A stretch of 64,000 nt of DNA from Novosphingobium sp. G106 (lineage in GTDB: Bacteria > Pseudomonadota > Alphaproteobacteria > Sphingomonadales > Sphingomonadaceae), in assembly GCF_019075875.1 (NCBI RefSeq), contig NZ_JAHOOZ010000004.1, positions 62,001 to 126,000 on the forward strand. Direction: 5' to 3'. The position numbers and the translations under genes are program-made. Shown here in pieces: positions 26,041 to 36,033 of this stretch. Position 1 is the first letter of the stretch. Every line of letters begins with the position of its first letter. The notes under the pieces are model-generated. The model had not been told where the DNA came from. It saw only the letters and a program-made list of their open reading frames with translations, and made no database searches.

Positions 26041-26649
26041 ATGATGATGGCCGACGAACAGCCCGATACCACCCTCCTCGAACTCGCGACTGAACTCACG
26101 ATCGCGTGGCTCGCCAACCCGAATACGCGCGCCGCTGCCGAAGAGGTCCCAGCATTTCTTGATAAGATGCACGGGGCGGTTACGAGCCTTGCGGGTTCTT
26201 CTTCCGCTGTAGAAGAAGTCGCTCCGGCACCGGAATACACCCCTGCTGTTACGGCCCGCAAATCGCTCGCTTCGGATGATCACATCATCTCGATGATCGA
26301 CGGTAAGGCGTACAAGACGCTCAAGCGCCACCTCTCAGGCCACGGCCTGACGCCGGCCGAATATCGCGAGCGGTATGGTCTCAAGGCCGACTATCCAATG
26401 GTTGCGAAGAACTACGCGGAGATGCGTCGCGGACTTGCGAAGAAGATTGGCCTCGGCCGCAAGCCAGGCGAAACGGTGGCAAAGCCCAAGCCGGCAACTG
26501 CTGCCAAGCCCGCCACCGCGAAGGCACCGGTAGCTGCGAAGGCCCCGACGGCGAAGACTGCAGCCAAGACGGCAACGAAGCCCACCGCCAAGCCGAAAGC
26601 GCCGAAGCCAGTGAAGGCGGCGGAGCCTGCCGTCGAAGTACAATCCTGA
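26041..26649 (+). CDS. MucR/Ros-type regulator without zinc ligand Cys
   Basis: The 202-residue protein has a MucR-like body: N-terminal helical region (LLELATELTIAWLANPNTRA), a linker, then the Ros/MucR DNA-binding part DDHIISMIDGKAYKTLKRHL and GLTPAEYRERYGLKADYPMV. Where classic Ros has Cys ligands, this copy has Ser/Met-type residues (HIISMIDG), while the RHL...H pair persists. A C-terminal tail of about 60 residues is made of Lys/Ala/Pro repeats (AKPKPATAAKPATAKA), like the tails of histone H1-like proteins. It probably binds AT-rich DNA; regulated genes are unknown. Confidence 0.75.
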   Translation: MMMADEQPDTTLLELATELTIAWLANPNTRAAAEEVPAFLDKMHGAVTSLAGSSSAVEEVAPAPEYTPAVTARKSLASDDHIISMIDGKAYKTLKRHLSGHGLTPAEYRERYGLKADYPMVAKNYAEMRRGLAKKIGLGRKPGETVAKPKPATAAKPATAKAPVAAKAPTAKTAAKTATKPTAKPKAPKPVKAAEPAVEVQS

Positions 26650-27021
26650 CATCTGCTCGGCGCTAGCTGCGTCGATCCTGCGGAGGTCGTCAGGGCTGCA
26701 GCAGATCTCCCTCGATGGGGACTGCTGTGCCCGATGGTCTCCCCCTCCCCCCAGTATGCTGCATTGGTGTAGTGTCGATCTCCATGCCGGAGATCGACGC
26801 CCCTCCCCTGCCCGCGACGGCATCGCTCCTCAGATCGATGATCGCACAGCTCCACCGCAATCCTCAAATGGATGGATTGTAGCGTCTGCGCACGGCGGGC
26901 CAGCCTTTCACGGCTCGCGATCGATCTCGAAGTCTCAGCTGACTGTGTTGGTCGGCCGATTCAGCTTGGGAGTCTAAAGGGCACGGAGATCATCGGTGTG
27001 GTGCCAAACTTTACGCGCCCT
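26650..27021. other. gene-free stretch with one iteron
   Basis: No gene is supported between mucR-like and repA. One copy of the iteron GAGATCATCGGT lies at 26986-26997, just past the repA stop codon. Confidence 0.4.
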
Positions 27022-28326
27022 TCATTCTTCCGAGGTCGCAGACCGGCGCTCAGCGTAGCGCACGACGAAAGCCTCCCACACGCGTAGCCATTCGCTATCG
27101 GTGCGGGCCCGCTTGATATCACCGAAACCGGCACGGAACGCATCTGCCATTGCGTCGACAGACCAAGGCTTGCCCTTCTCGAGTCCAATGTCACGAAACG
27201 CCTTGGCGCGTTCGCCATAGTTCAGCGAGCCGCTCGGGAAAGCATAGAGTTCGTCGCCGGGCCTGACTGGGGTGGCCTTGCTCGCTCCGGGTTTTTCGAC
27301 CGATGATCTCGGTGCTTTTTGTTCGCTGGCAGCGCCCACCAAACGCAGGTGTGGTCCGACGAGCCTGCGCTCGAGCGGCGCGGGCGATGGATGCAGAACC
27401 ACTTTCCGGCCAGAAACATCGACATTCGCGTTGGGGTAAACCGCCGAGACTAGTTGCATCGTCTCGCGAACGGTCTGGCGGAAGCGCTTGCTGTCGGCTT
27501 CGTTCCCCAGGTGTTTGGCAAGCTGATCCCACGAAATCATCTGCGGCCTGGCGCTGTTTATGCGCGGCAGGCGATAAGCGAGATAAGTATAGAGATCGAG
27601 CGCCGTTGGGGTGCCCTTGAGTTCCCGGATGGCAACTTCATTTAGCGGTACCGCATGATCGACGAGCTGGCTGTAGAAAGCCTCGGACATGCGGATTTCG
27701 CGAGCGAAGGCGCCATTCTTATCGAGCGAACCCGCATATTCGTTGGAGATCTTGACGTCGCGGACCGCGAAGGCGTTATCGCCGGCGTCCATGTCATCCC
27801 AGCGGATCTGCCATTCACAGGCGAGGAGCCGGTCGACCTGCTCGCGCATGAGATTGGCAGTGCCCCGAGGGCCATAGGAGATCGTCTGATAGCCGAGACG
27901 CCGCATCCACTCGGTGAAATTGCGTCCGAGATAGACATCGCGCGATTGCTTGGCGACCGCCTGTGACAGGAGATAGATCAATGCCACTCTTGGATAGGCG
28001 CCGTACGGGACGCCCAGGCTCTTGAGCACCGGTTTCCCATCGATATTCTGAAGTACCGGCCGAGGATTGATAGCGAGCGCGTACTTGCCGTCCTCGCGCA
28101 GAATCGGAAGCGTATCGTCCTTGGGTCGCTTTGTGGGCAGCGACATGGCGCAAAGTGCGGAGTGGAGAAATGCCGGTACTGGCTCCTCGTCGTGAACCCG
28201 CAGGAACGCATCGAGCGTAAGCTGCGTTCCGGCCATTTCGGCAACGGATCGTACCTTTGCTTCGCCCCCGTCGATCATGGCGAGAGCGTATTGGTGCCCG
28301 ATTGGCATTGTTGGGTCGCCACTCAT
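27022..28326 (-). CDS. repA: plasmid replication initiator RepA
   Basis: The 434-residue protein belongs to the plasmid RepA (RPA) family used by many sphingomonad plasmids. Recognisable blocks are NPRPVLQNIDGKPVLKSLGV, GAYPRVALIYLLSQAV, FTEWMRRLGYQTISYGPRG and the winged-helix-like LYTYLAYRLPRINSARPQMI. It should bind the GAGATCATCGGT iterons that lie upstream (28447-28795), and open the origin. One iteron lies in reverse inside its own gene (27299-27310). It is divergent from parA, with the origin in between. The C-terminal region (SGSLNYGERAKAFRDIGLEK) is a conserved add-on. Confidence 0.85.
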   Translation of the reverse strand: MSGDPTMPIGHQYALAMIDGGEAKVRSVAEMAGTQLTLDAFLRVHDEEPVPAFLHSALCAMSLPTKRPKDDTLPILREDGKYALAINPRPVLQNIDGKPVLKSLGVPYGAYPRVALIYLLSQAVAKQSRDVYLGRNFTEWMRRLGYQTISYGPRGTANLMREQVDRLLACEWQIRWDDMDAGDNAFAVRDVKISNEYAGSLDKNGAFAREIRMSEAFYSQLVDHAVPLNEVAIRELKGTPTALDLYTYLAYRLPRINSARPQMISWDQLAKHLGNEADSKRFRQTVRETMQLVSAVYPNANVDVSGRKVVLHPSPAPLERRLVGPHLRLVGAASEQKAPRSSVEKPGASKATPVRPGDELYAFPSGSLNYGERAKAFRDIGLEKGKPWSVDAMADAFRAGFGDIKRARTDSEWLRVWEAFVVRYAERRSATSEE

Positions 28327-28446
28327 TCGCTGTGCCCTTCCCCGAATCTAGGGGCTGCGGATGGCGAGGTAACAACAGGATTCAGGGGGGTGATGCAAGC
28401 CTATTGGCAGTTTTGCCCGGATTCACGGCTTGAAACCTACAAATTG

Positions 28447-28795
28447 ACCGATGATGTCGGAGCGGTTTGCCGATTCCCCCCTTCCCGTCTCTAAAAATCT
28501 TTAAAAAACCGATTCGCGTATCGGATTTATATAGGAGTTTGAGTCCTTAGGTATGGGCTCTGAGATCATCGGTCGATTGCACCGAGATCATCGGCAAAAA
28601 GCACTGTTTTCATCGGTATGCACCGAGATCATCGGTATGAACGCGTAGGCGGGATTTGCGCGCTCGGGCGCCCTCCCCTGCCCCATGCTCGCGTCCCTCT
28701 TTGAGCATTCGAACGGCTCCGAGATCATCGGTCGAATTTGCTGGAAGCGAGCTTGCGGGAGCAGCCCACGACAAAACGGATCGGAGATCATCGGT
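28447..28795. repeat. iteron array, candidate replication origin (oriV)
   Basis: The motif GAGATCATCGGT occurs at 28562-28573, 28584-28595 (last base C), 28625-28636, 28721-28732 and 28784-28795, all in one orientation, with a half copy at 28611-28617 and an imperfect reverse copy at 28447-28458. Outlying copies are at 26986-26997 and, in reverse, inside repA at 27299-27310. An AT-rich stretch (28490-28535) next to the array would suit strand opening. The position between repA and parA supports an oriV. Confidence 0.85.
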
Positions 28796-28872
28796 CGAGT
28801 TGCAAGTTTGATGGGCAATTCTTGCTCGAAACTGCCAAGAGCGCTAATAGCCCCTATCAAACCCACAAAGTG

Positions 28873-30084
28873 ATGGCCATGGCGACAGAACAACTCTTTG
28901 AAGCACCCGTCGACGATCTCATCGAGGACGGTCTTGCGACCCTTCACCGAAAGGCTCTGACGATCCTCAAACGGTTGAGGGATAGCGCGCTCGATCCCGA
29001 GACTGGTGCCAAGAAGGGGCCGTCCTTCCCGATCTCCAAGGCAGCCTCGCTCGTCGGGCGAACGGCTTCGGCCATTCGCGAGGCCGAGCGTGACGGACGC
29101 CTCCCCGAGCGCGACCGCACGGCTTCGGGACACCGCCTACAATACACGCTCGAAGAACTAGACCACATGCGCAATGTATTTGGGACGCGTCCGTGGCGCG
29201 CGCCAACCGACACGCCGGCCATCTTGTCGGTGTCGAATTTCAAGGGCGGCGTCGGCAAGTCGACGATCGCCTTGCATCTTGCGCAGCATTTCGCGATCCG
29301 CGGTTACCGGGTCCTGTTCATCGACTGCGACAGCCAGGCGAGTTCGACGATGATGTTTGGCTATCGTCCGGACATTGACCTCGGCGAAGAGGACACGCTC
29401 TATGGCCACTTCCACAACCCGGAACTGCTCGGCGTGCGCAAGATTATCCGCAAGACCCATTTCCATGGGCTCGATCTGATCCCCGCTAACCTCAAGCTCT
29501 ACAATCTCGAATATGAGATCGCCGGCTATCTCGCGCAAAACCAGAGCTTCGACATCATCGACCTGATCTCCCAGGCGATCGAAGAGGTCGTCGACGATTA
29601 CGACATCGTCGTGATGGACCCTCCCCCTGCCCTCGGCATGGTTTCCATGGCCGTCCTCCAGGCGGCCAATGCCATGGTCATTCCGATGCCGCCGAGTGTC
29701 ATCGATTTTGCTTCGACGGTCTCGTTCATCGACATGGCTCGCACCACGATGAAGCAGCTTGAGCAGCTCGGTGGGCGCGTGAAACCGGCCTATAATTTCA
29801 TTCGACTGGTCGGCAGCCGGGTCGACGAAAGCAAGTCGATGCAGCGCGAGATCCTGGCGATGATGCGCCAGGTCTTTGGCGGTTCGATGCTGAATTCGGT
29901 GCTGCGCACGAGCGCTGAAATCGACAATGCGAGCTCCCGTATGAAGACCGTTTTCGAGCTCGACAGGCCGGTCACGTCGCATGAAGTGCACAATCGATGC
30001 ATGAAGCATCTGACCGATGTTTGCCACGATATCGAGACCGACGTTCTGCGCACATGGGAAAGCCGGGCAGGGGTAGTCTCATGA
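28873..30084 (+). CDS. parA: plasmid partition ATPase ParA
   Basis: The 403-residue protein moves plasmid copies apart. Residues 1-110 form an N-terminal DNA-binding domain (SKAASLVGRTASAIREAERD) typical of RepA/ParA type Ia autoregulators. The ATPase part has a deviant Walker A NFKGGVGKST (about residue 122), A' DCDSQASST, and Walker B IVVMDPPPALG. The start is ATG 28873. The iterons end about 80 bases upstream. The stop codon overlaps the region where the first parS palindrome begins. Confidence 0.9.
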   Translation: MAMATEQLFEAPVDDLIEDGLATLHRKALTILKRLRDSALDPETGAKKGPSFPISKAASLVGRTASAIREAERDGRLPERDRTASGHRLQYTLEELDHMRNVFGTRPWRAPTDTPAILSVSNFKGGVGKSTIALHLAQHFAIRGYRVLFIDCDSQASSTMMFGYRPDIDLGEEDTLYGHFHNPELLGVRKIIRKTHFHGLDLIPANLKLYNLEYEIAGYLAQNQSFDIIDLISQAIEEVVDDYDIVVMDPPPALGMVSMAVLQAANAMVIPMPPSVIDFASTVSFIDMARTTMKQLEQLGGRVKPAYNFIRLVGSRVDESKSMQREILAMMRQVFGGSMLNSVLRTSAEIDNASSRMKTVFELDRPVTSHEVHNRCMKHLTDVCHDIETDVLRTWESRAGVVS

Positions 30085-30086
30085 CA

Positions 30087-30273
30087 GTTGCCACGTGGCA
30101 ACGCGGGACAGAAAACGCGTCTAATCATAGGCTTGTGCCTGCGAATTGGTGCGGACCTGGAGAGCCAGGAGTTTGCGCAAACTATGCCGGCCGGGATCAG
30201 TTGCCACGTGGCAACCAGCTTGCCGATTCCCGACACAATCCTACCAAAACTGGCGCAGTTGCCACGTGGCAAC
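30087..30273. repeat. three parS centromere sites
   Basis: The 16-base perfect palindrome GTTGCCACGTGGCAAC occurs three times, at 30087-30102, 30200-30215 and 30258-30273, between parA and parB. It fits the ParB-binding parS type of repABC- and sphingomonad-like plasmids. No other copy is seen in the window. Confidence 0.88.
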
Positions 30274-30313
30274 CGGCGCCCCATTGTCTCTAAAGGAATC
30301 GGAAGCGAGCGAT

Positions 30314-31226
30314 ATGGCAAAGGGAAATCAAGGGTTCGGGAGCAGCCTCACGGAAGGTCTCGAGGAGGACGGGGGGCCTTGACGTCGCACCGGCGGCCGA
30401 GAGCATCATGGCAAGCCGTTCACAGACGCTGGCGCGGCTCGCCACCGGAAAAGTTGTCACCGACCGCACCGAATGGGTGGACCCGGCCCGGTGCAGGCCC
30501 TGGCGTCTCCACAACCGCGATCTCGACCATCTCGACGAAGACAGCTGCAGAGATCTCATCGACGCATTCCTGTCGGCGAAAAAGCAGCGCATCCCGGCAA
30601 TCGTCCGGCGTCTTCAGGGAGACCCCGATTACGATTACGAGATCATCGCAGGCGTTCGGCGGTGGTGGACCGTCAAATGGCTGAGGGAGCACCATCATCC
30701 AGAGTACGAATATCTCGTCACTATCCAGCGGGTCTCGGACGAGGAGGCATTCCGGGTCTCAGATATCGAGAACCGCTCGCGCAAGGATATCTCCGACTGG
30801 GAGAGGGCCAAGGAGTACTCGCAGGCGCTAGTCGAGTTCTACAACGCTTCGCAATCGGAGATGGCTGAGCATCTCAACATCTCGAAGTCGTGGCTGAGCC
30901 GCCTGCTCGACGTAGCGCGGCTGCCCGACGCCGTCCTGCCGGCTTTCGCCGATAAGCATGAAATCACGGTTAGGGTCGCGCGCGACATCAAGCCATTGAC
31001 CGGGGAGCGCCGCACTCTCGAATTGATGGCGGCAGAAGCAAGCCGGATAGCGGCCGACCGCGAAGATGTGGGCACGCGGCTTTCGGGAGCCGAGATCGCC
31101 AAGCGGCTGGTTCGCGCGACCATGGCTTCCAAGCCCAAGCAAACCGGCGAAGTCCAGGTGAAGGGCAGGGCGGGCAAAGCCATGCTTCGCTACCAACGGG
31201 GTCCGAGGGGGGAGCCTGACACTTAA
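30314..31226 (+). CDS. parB: plasmid partition protein ParB, N-terminus out of frame by one G
   Basis: The ParB/RepB-like protein binds parS and activates ParA. The main frame 30408-31226 (272 residues) carries the ParB nuclease-like CTP-binding domain (AIVRRLQGDP...IIAGVRRWWTVKWL, ENRSRKDISDWERA) and a helix-turn-helix (SEMAEHLNISKSWLSRLLDV). Upstream, the usual start MAKGNQGFGSSLTEGLEEDG at 30314 is one base out of phase. Removing one of six G at 30371-30376 joins them into a 303-residue protein of normal layout. This is probably a sequence error. Confidence 0.8.
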
Positions 31227-31557
31227 GGTCCTGCCGCAGTCGGGAGCTTCGACCGATGAATTGCTCGCAGCAATCCGGACAGTGCTCGAAAAGGCGTGAA
31301 ATCGGTGCGGGGCAACCCCTGACCACATTAAGACGCTCGCCGAGGCGGTCTTGGCAGGTTGTTTGCCGGAAATGCCACGTAGAAGCTCCAGGAGCGCCTT
31401 TTAGCATGCTCCGCTGCATTACCCCTCGGTGGAGTCATGTTGCCTCTGTATGGCCCTTAAAATGGATGTACATATTCCATTGAAATATCAATTGGTTATG
31501 GGAACTCGTTCATCTGAACGCCCCCGGAACGGCAGCCGAGCCGAGTCTGAGCCGTTG
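31227..31557. other. gene-free stretch
   Basis: No gene is supported between parB and the DUF1612-like gene. The segment may contain the end of the partition transcript; no strong terminator was seen. Confidence 0.3.
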
Positions 31558-32625
31558 TCAGTCGTCATCGTCCATGCGTGAGATGATCCCGGCGCGGGAA
31601 CCAAGCATCTCATCTATCTTTGCCATCTCTTCGTCAAATGCTTCGAAGGCAGCTGCGAGGCTTCGATCTGCGGGCAGGGGAGCGGCCTCCCTGGCCGGGC
31701 GTCCTTTCTTAGCGGCGACATAGCCGAACTCGGTCGCCAGGTCAGGTGTCAAGAATACCCGCCAGGTCCGACGCTGCGTAATCTCGGCGACGAGACCGAT
31801 TGCCTTAGCGCGTTCGAGCAATTTGCTGGCGCCGGCCACGCTGAGGCCCAGCAGATCGGCAACCGATTGCGGCGATAGTAAGGGCCGGTGCTGGGTGAGA
31901 GCGAGAAGGGCAGGGAGGGCGCCGGGACGATATTCGGCCACGATCGCGCGCTGTGCGTCGCGGTAAAGCCTCTCGAGGTCGTGCAGGCGATCGAGATTGC
32001 CCACGGCTCTTGCCTCAAGGTCGCGCAGTACCGCGAGCCAGTCCGCATCGGAGATGGTCCTTTTCATCCGGAAGACTTTCGCGCCCCCGGTGAGGCAGGG
32101 CAGGGGGGTGGCCGTAAGCCTGGCATCGCGCAGCGCAAAGGGGAGGGCGAGCCAGGGCTCGAGCCCACCGTTGGCGCGAGCATACTGCCGCACGGCATCG
32201 AGCGCGCGGATCAGCGGAGGGTGCAGGCCGGCCTCGGCAGGTTCGCCGACCGCAGTCGTCAAGCTGTCCCGCCAGGCGAGGCGATCGGGATCGGCGAGCG
32301 CGGCTTGCCATTCGTCAAAGCGATCGAACTGGTCGAGGTTGGTCGCACGCAAGGCGCGGCCAGGGATTTGCAGGCCGCAGCCCCAGGAAAATACGTCGAT
32401 TTCATCGAGCTCGGCCGACTGCAGCTGCAGTGCCCTCGCGTAACCGCTCCACATCGCGCGGCGATTCCAGGCCGAAGCCACCGAACTCACGCAAACCCGG
32501 GCATCGAGCCGCGCAATCGCGCCCGTGCAAGAGGCGATCGCACTGGCCATCTGCGGGCTATAAGCGGGGCCGTAAGGGCCCGATCCGGGAGCCTGTTCCA
32601 TGCCATCTTTTAACCCAGAAGCCAT
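31558..32625 (-). CDS. DUF1612 and helix-turn-helix domain protein
   Basis: The protein has about 355 residues. The N-terminal half contains the typical WSGYARALQLQSAELDEIDVF block and a WLALPFALRDARLTATPLPC segment. The C-terminal half has a winged-helix region (LLSPQSVADLLGLSVAGASK) followed by a charged tail ending DDDD. Genes of this family often sit beside plasmid partition genes in rhizobia and sphingomonads; a regulatory role is presumed. The start is uncertain (TTG 32634, ATG 32625 or ATG 32601), as none has a good ribosome binding site. Confidence 0.7.
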   Translation of the reverse strand: MASGLKDGMEQAPGSGPYGPAYSPQMASAIASCTGAIARLDARVCVSSVASAWNRRAMWSGYARALQLQSAELDEIDVFSWGCGLQIPGRALRATNLDQFDRFDEWQAALADPDRLAWRDSLTTAVGEPAEAGLHPPLIRALDAVRQYARANGGLEPWLALPFALRDARLTATPLPCLTGGAKVFRMKRTISDADWLAVLRDLEARAVGNLDRLHDLERLYRDAQRAIVAEYRPGALPALLALTQHRPLLSPQSVADLLGLSVAGASKLLERAKAIGLVAEITQRRTWRVFLTPDLATEFGYVAAKKGRPAREAAPLPADRSLAAAFEAFDEEMAKIDEMLGSRAGIISRMDDDD

Positions 32626-33051
32626 TTCAGTCAACTTAGCCTTGATTAGCAGTCGTGATAAGGAAAGAGTATCGCGACCCTATCATTATGGCGAAATCCG
32701 CGATATCGCTCGCGCCTGTCGGTTTCCCCATACGACCGGACTCTGGCCTACCGCACGACGTAGCGCGTCAGGATGTCCCCAAACTGCCGGATTTTGGGCC
32801 CCAAACCACCGGACTGGCATCGGCTCAGCCGCGAAAACCCCGCAGAACTGTAGGCTTTTGGATCCCGCCGCAGTGCGCAAGCCGGCGCTGCCTGTCCGCG
32901 CGGGGGGAACCCGGCCGAAGGTGCCGTTTTGCGGCCGGAGAGATGAACGGATGGAGCGCGCCCGCTTCAATCAGCTCTGGCCAGGATGCCCTCAAACTTA
33001 TATCATACGGGGGCAACCGTTCGGATGTCCCCGTTCTATGAAATGTGACAA

Positions 33052-33942
33052 ATGGCCCTGATCGGCTACGCCCGCGTCTCCACCGACGAGCAGGACACCG
33101 CGGCGCAGCGTGATGCGCTGCATGCCGATGGGTGCAGTGTCATTCTTGAGGACAAAGCGAGCGGCGGTAGCCGCGACCGGCCGAACCTGGCGCGCGCGAT
33201 CGCGCGCGTGGGGCAGGGGGACACGTTGCTGGTGGTCCGGATCGACCGCCTCGCTCGTTCGCTGTCGCACCTGCTCGAGATCGTCGAGACCCTCCGCGCG
33301 AAAGGGGCCTACTTCCGCTCGATCAACGATCCGATCGATACCTCAAGCGCGCAGGGTATGTTGATGACGCAGATGCTGGGCGCCTTCGCAGAATTCGAGC
33401 GGGCGCTGATCCGGGAGCGCACGCGGGCAGGCCTCAAGGCCGCGGTCGCGCGCGGCGCCAGGCCGGGAAATCCGCGCATGCGCGCGCGCGACCCCGTCGC
33501 CATCGACGATATTCGCTACAGCCTCAATGAGCGTCATCTCAATGAGCTGCTTGACGGCAGACAGCGCTGGCTGCCGACGGTCCAGCGGCTGCGACCACAC
33601 CTTCCTTGGGCGCTGGTGCTGCGGCAGATTCGGGCCATTACGCCGCCCGCGCGCTCATTTACGGAGCGGACGCTGGTGAAGGCCTGCCGCACCTTGGTTA
33701 AAGCCGGCTATGCCGAGCCGGGTATCCTCGATCCCGCGCCGCGCCTCCCCCCAGATACAAGGGGCGCACGCCTTGTCGCCGATCGGTTGCGCACGCACCC
33801 GGGTTCTTCGCTGCGAGACATCGCCACGTGGTTGTCCAAGGACTTGCGCGAGCCAACTCCTCGTGGAGGGTTGGCCTGGTCTCCGGAAGGTGTCAGGCGT
33901 CTTGTCGCGCAGGCCCGAGCGCTTCGATTGATCGACGAATGA
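33052..33942 (+). CDS. tniR: serine recombinase, transposon resolvase
   Basis: The 296-residue protein has the resolvase/invertase catalytic domain: nucleophile Ser9 in GYARVSTDEQD, Arg in LVVRIDRLARSLSHL, and a long E-helix (MLMTQMLGAFAEFERALIRE). The C-terminal part is longer than in small resolvases and ends in a helix-turn-helix-like segment. It resolves cointegrates of Tn402-type elements. It lies convergent to tniQ. The region before it holds the direct repeat GGATGTCCCC (32771-32780 and 33023-33032), probably part of res. Confidence 0.85.
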   Translation: MALIGYARVSTDEQDTAAQRDALHADGCSVILEDKASGGSRDRPNLARAIARVGQGDTLLVVRIDRLARSLSHLLEIVETLRAKGAYFRSINDPIDTSSAQGMLMTQMLGAFAEFERALIRERTRAGLKAAVARGARPGNPRMRARDPVAIDDIRYSLNERHLNELLDGRQRWLPTVQRLRPHLPWALVLRQIRAITPPARSFTERTLVKACRTLVKAGYAEPGILDPAPRLPPDTRGARLVADRLRTHPGSSLRDIATWLSKDLREPTPRGGLAWSPEGVRRLVAQARALRLIDE

Positions 33943-33975
33943 CGGAACCTCGGGGGTTCACCCGTCAGCACGCGC

Positions 33976-35113
33976 TTAACCGGCCGAAGCAAAGGAACGA
34001 TTGAGCGCCCATATCGTCCGTTCGAGCTTGCCGACGACATGATGGTGTCTTGCGCGCCTTCGGGTTTCCTTGATGCGGCGTCCGAAGGAAGGAGACCATC
34101 GCGCGGGCTCCGCGAGGAACTTGTCTATCGCGGTGTTGTCGGCTGCCGAAATGAAGCTCTCGATGGCTGGTGGGTCACTGGGGGCGTATAGCAGACGACC
34201 CGCTTCGTCCTTCGCGTCGAGGATGGCACATGCGGCAGCCAGCATGCATCGGCGTTTCAGCACGCTGGCGACTGCCAAGGGGAACAGCGAATCGCTGGCC
34301 AGGAATTCGGGACGCAACAGACCGAGTTTCATAGCGGTGCAGGCATAGGCATTCAGGGGGGATGCTCGACGGTGTGAATCCCAACCGATTGCGGGCCAGG
34401 AGACCGCAGATGTCTCGCACTTCGTTGAGAAGCTGGCTTGCGGAGGTGAAGTTGAAGCGGAACTGGTCGGGCGTTCTACCCCGCAACGCCGTCTGAACCT
34501 CGGCTTCGAACGCGATTACGCAATCCCAGCAATCGCGCAGCTCCTTGCTGGCGTGGAGGACTTCGGGGAGTGACCGCTCAAGGGGACGCCAGCACTCGGC
34601 GCAGAGCATGCGCAGCGGGCCGCGAGTTGGCGCTGCAAATTTCCAACGGATGGAGCCGCAGGCAGCGCAGCGGTCCGAGAGCGGCCAGCGATGCAAGTGG
34701 CAGAATCCAAGGGAGGCATTCACCCACTGTTGCCTGATGTGGGCTGGTCGGCCGACAGCAAAATCTTCCGCGAGGCACCGGCTGCACCAGGCGATTGCGA
34801 GCCGTGGCGCCGGTCTCAAACCTTCACGTTCGGTCGGAAATGGTGCCCAATCCCAAGCCAGAAAATCGACCGGCAAGTGAGGAAATCGGCGGACGAAGGT
34901 GCTTGCCGCCAGTTGCGATGGTTCGACGTTGAACCTATCGCAGGCGGAATTGAGCCAAGTCCTGGTTGGCCGGATATCCGGATGCCGCCATGCTCCCTTG
35001 CTGTCGCGGACAGCCTTGGGTTCAGGAAGTCCACGCCCTCGGAGATTGTGGCGTCGTCGCGCGAACCACGAAGTCAGAAGCTCATCGGGGAGAGGGTCAA
35101 GGTACTCATTCAT
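33976..35113 (-). CDS. tniQ: transposition protein TniQ, split by one extra base
   Basis: The N-terminal frame (34175-35113) carries the TniQ domain with zinc-binding Cys and His residues (AWCSRCLAEDF, GFCHLHRWPL, CAACGSIRW, LCAECWRPL). It goes out of phase in a run of six G (plus strand 34356-34361). Removal of one base joins it to the downstream frame (MKLGLLRPEFLASDSLFPLA...), giving about 378 residues, near the normal TniQ length. TniQ assists target choice with TniB. It overlaps tniB by ATGA. Confidence 0.8.
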
Positions 35114-36033
35114 GCCACGCGTCGGCGCATGGCGCGGGCGGTACTGGCGATCACCTGCATGGATACCAGCGGCAGCAGCAGTTGCTCGTCATCGAAGCTG
35201 TCTGCGTCGATCATTTCGCGGCCGCTGCGGATAGCTGCGATGGAAACCGCCTCCATCAGGCGAAATATCCGGCCCGTCACGCCTGCGGTTAGTGCGATGA
35301 CGCGCTGACGCACATCGTTGGAATCGAGATTGGAGGGACGGCGCAGCGGCAGCAGTCCGGTGAAACTTGCCATGAGCTGGCGCAGGGCATGATCATTGCG
35401 CCAAGGGACCAGTTCGAGCGCCGCAAAGCGGTCGGCGAGGTTGGGATCGGTAAGCACGGCAATGCGCGCGTCCTCGGTGCCTGCGCACACGATCGGGATC
35501 CTGAGATCGTTGGTCAGGAAGCGGATGGTGTTGAGGAAGATCCTTTGCTGGCGCGGTGAGCCTGCCAACATCTTGTCGATCTCGTCGAGCACCAGGACCT
35601 TGGTCCCGAATTCCGCGAGGGTTCGCCGAGCAAGAGAGCGCAGGGATCGCAATGACATGTGGTCGAATTCGGAATAGTTCATCGCCAGCATCAGCTCGGT
35701 GTAGAACTCTTCCTCGGTTGGCTGAGGCGGCATCTGCACCACCACGACCGGCATGGTCGTGAGACCGGCGCGCTTGTCGTAGGCGGCCGTGTGGAGTTCG
35801 GCAAAGCGATGGAGGATCTCGCTCTTGCCCATGCCGGTCAAGCCGAACAGCAACAGGCAGGGCATTCGCCCGCGCTGTGGATAGGTCACAAGATCTTCAA
35901 GCCGCCCAAGGGCGATCTCAGCTTGCGGCAAGGAAATCCAGCGGTCGCGGCGTAGCCAGTCGATGCGAGCTTCGTCGCTGTATTCCGCTTGTTCGCGGTA
36001 TGCCGGAAACAGGTGATCGTAGAGATCGGTCAT
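35110..36033 (-). CDS. tniB: transposition ATPase TniB
   Basis: The 307-residue AAA+ protein delivers target DNA to TniA, like MuB or TnsC. It has Walker A GLTGMGKSE near residue 65 and Walker B VLVLDEIDKM. An N-terminal segment WISLPQAEIALGRLEDLVTY is typical. It overlaps tniA and tniQ each by four bases (ATGA), so the three are made in fixed ratio. Confidence 0.9.
   Translation of the reverse strand: MTDLYDHLFPAYREQAEYSDEARIDWLRRDRWISLPQAEIALGRLEDLVTYPQRGRMPCLLLFGLTGMGKSEILHRFAELHTAAYDKRAGLTTMPVVVVQMPPQPTEEEFYTELMLAMNYSEFDHMSLRSLRSLARRTLAEFGTKVLVLDEIDKMLAGSPRQQRIFLNTIRFLTNDLRIPIVCAGTEDARIAVLTDPNLADRFAALELVPWRNDHALRQLMASFTGLLPLRRPSNLDSNDVRQRVIALTAGVTGRIFRLMEAVSIAAIRSGREMIDADSFDDEQLLLPLVSMQVIASTARAMRRRVA

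Noticed and set aside
30314..30407. Separate small gene before parB
   Set aside because: The peptide MAKGNQGFGSSLTEG is the usual start of ParB; it is the same gene split by one G.
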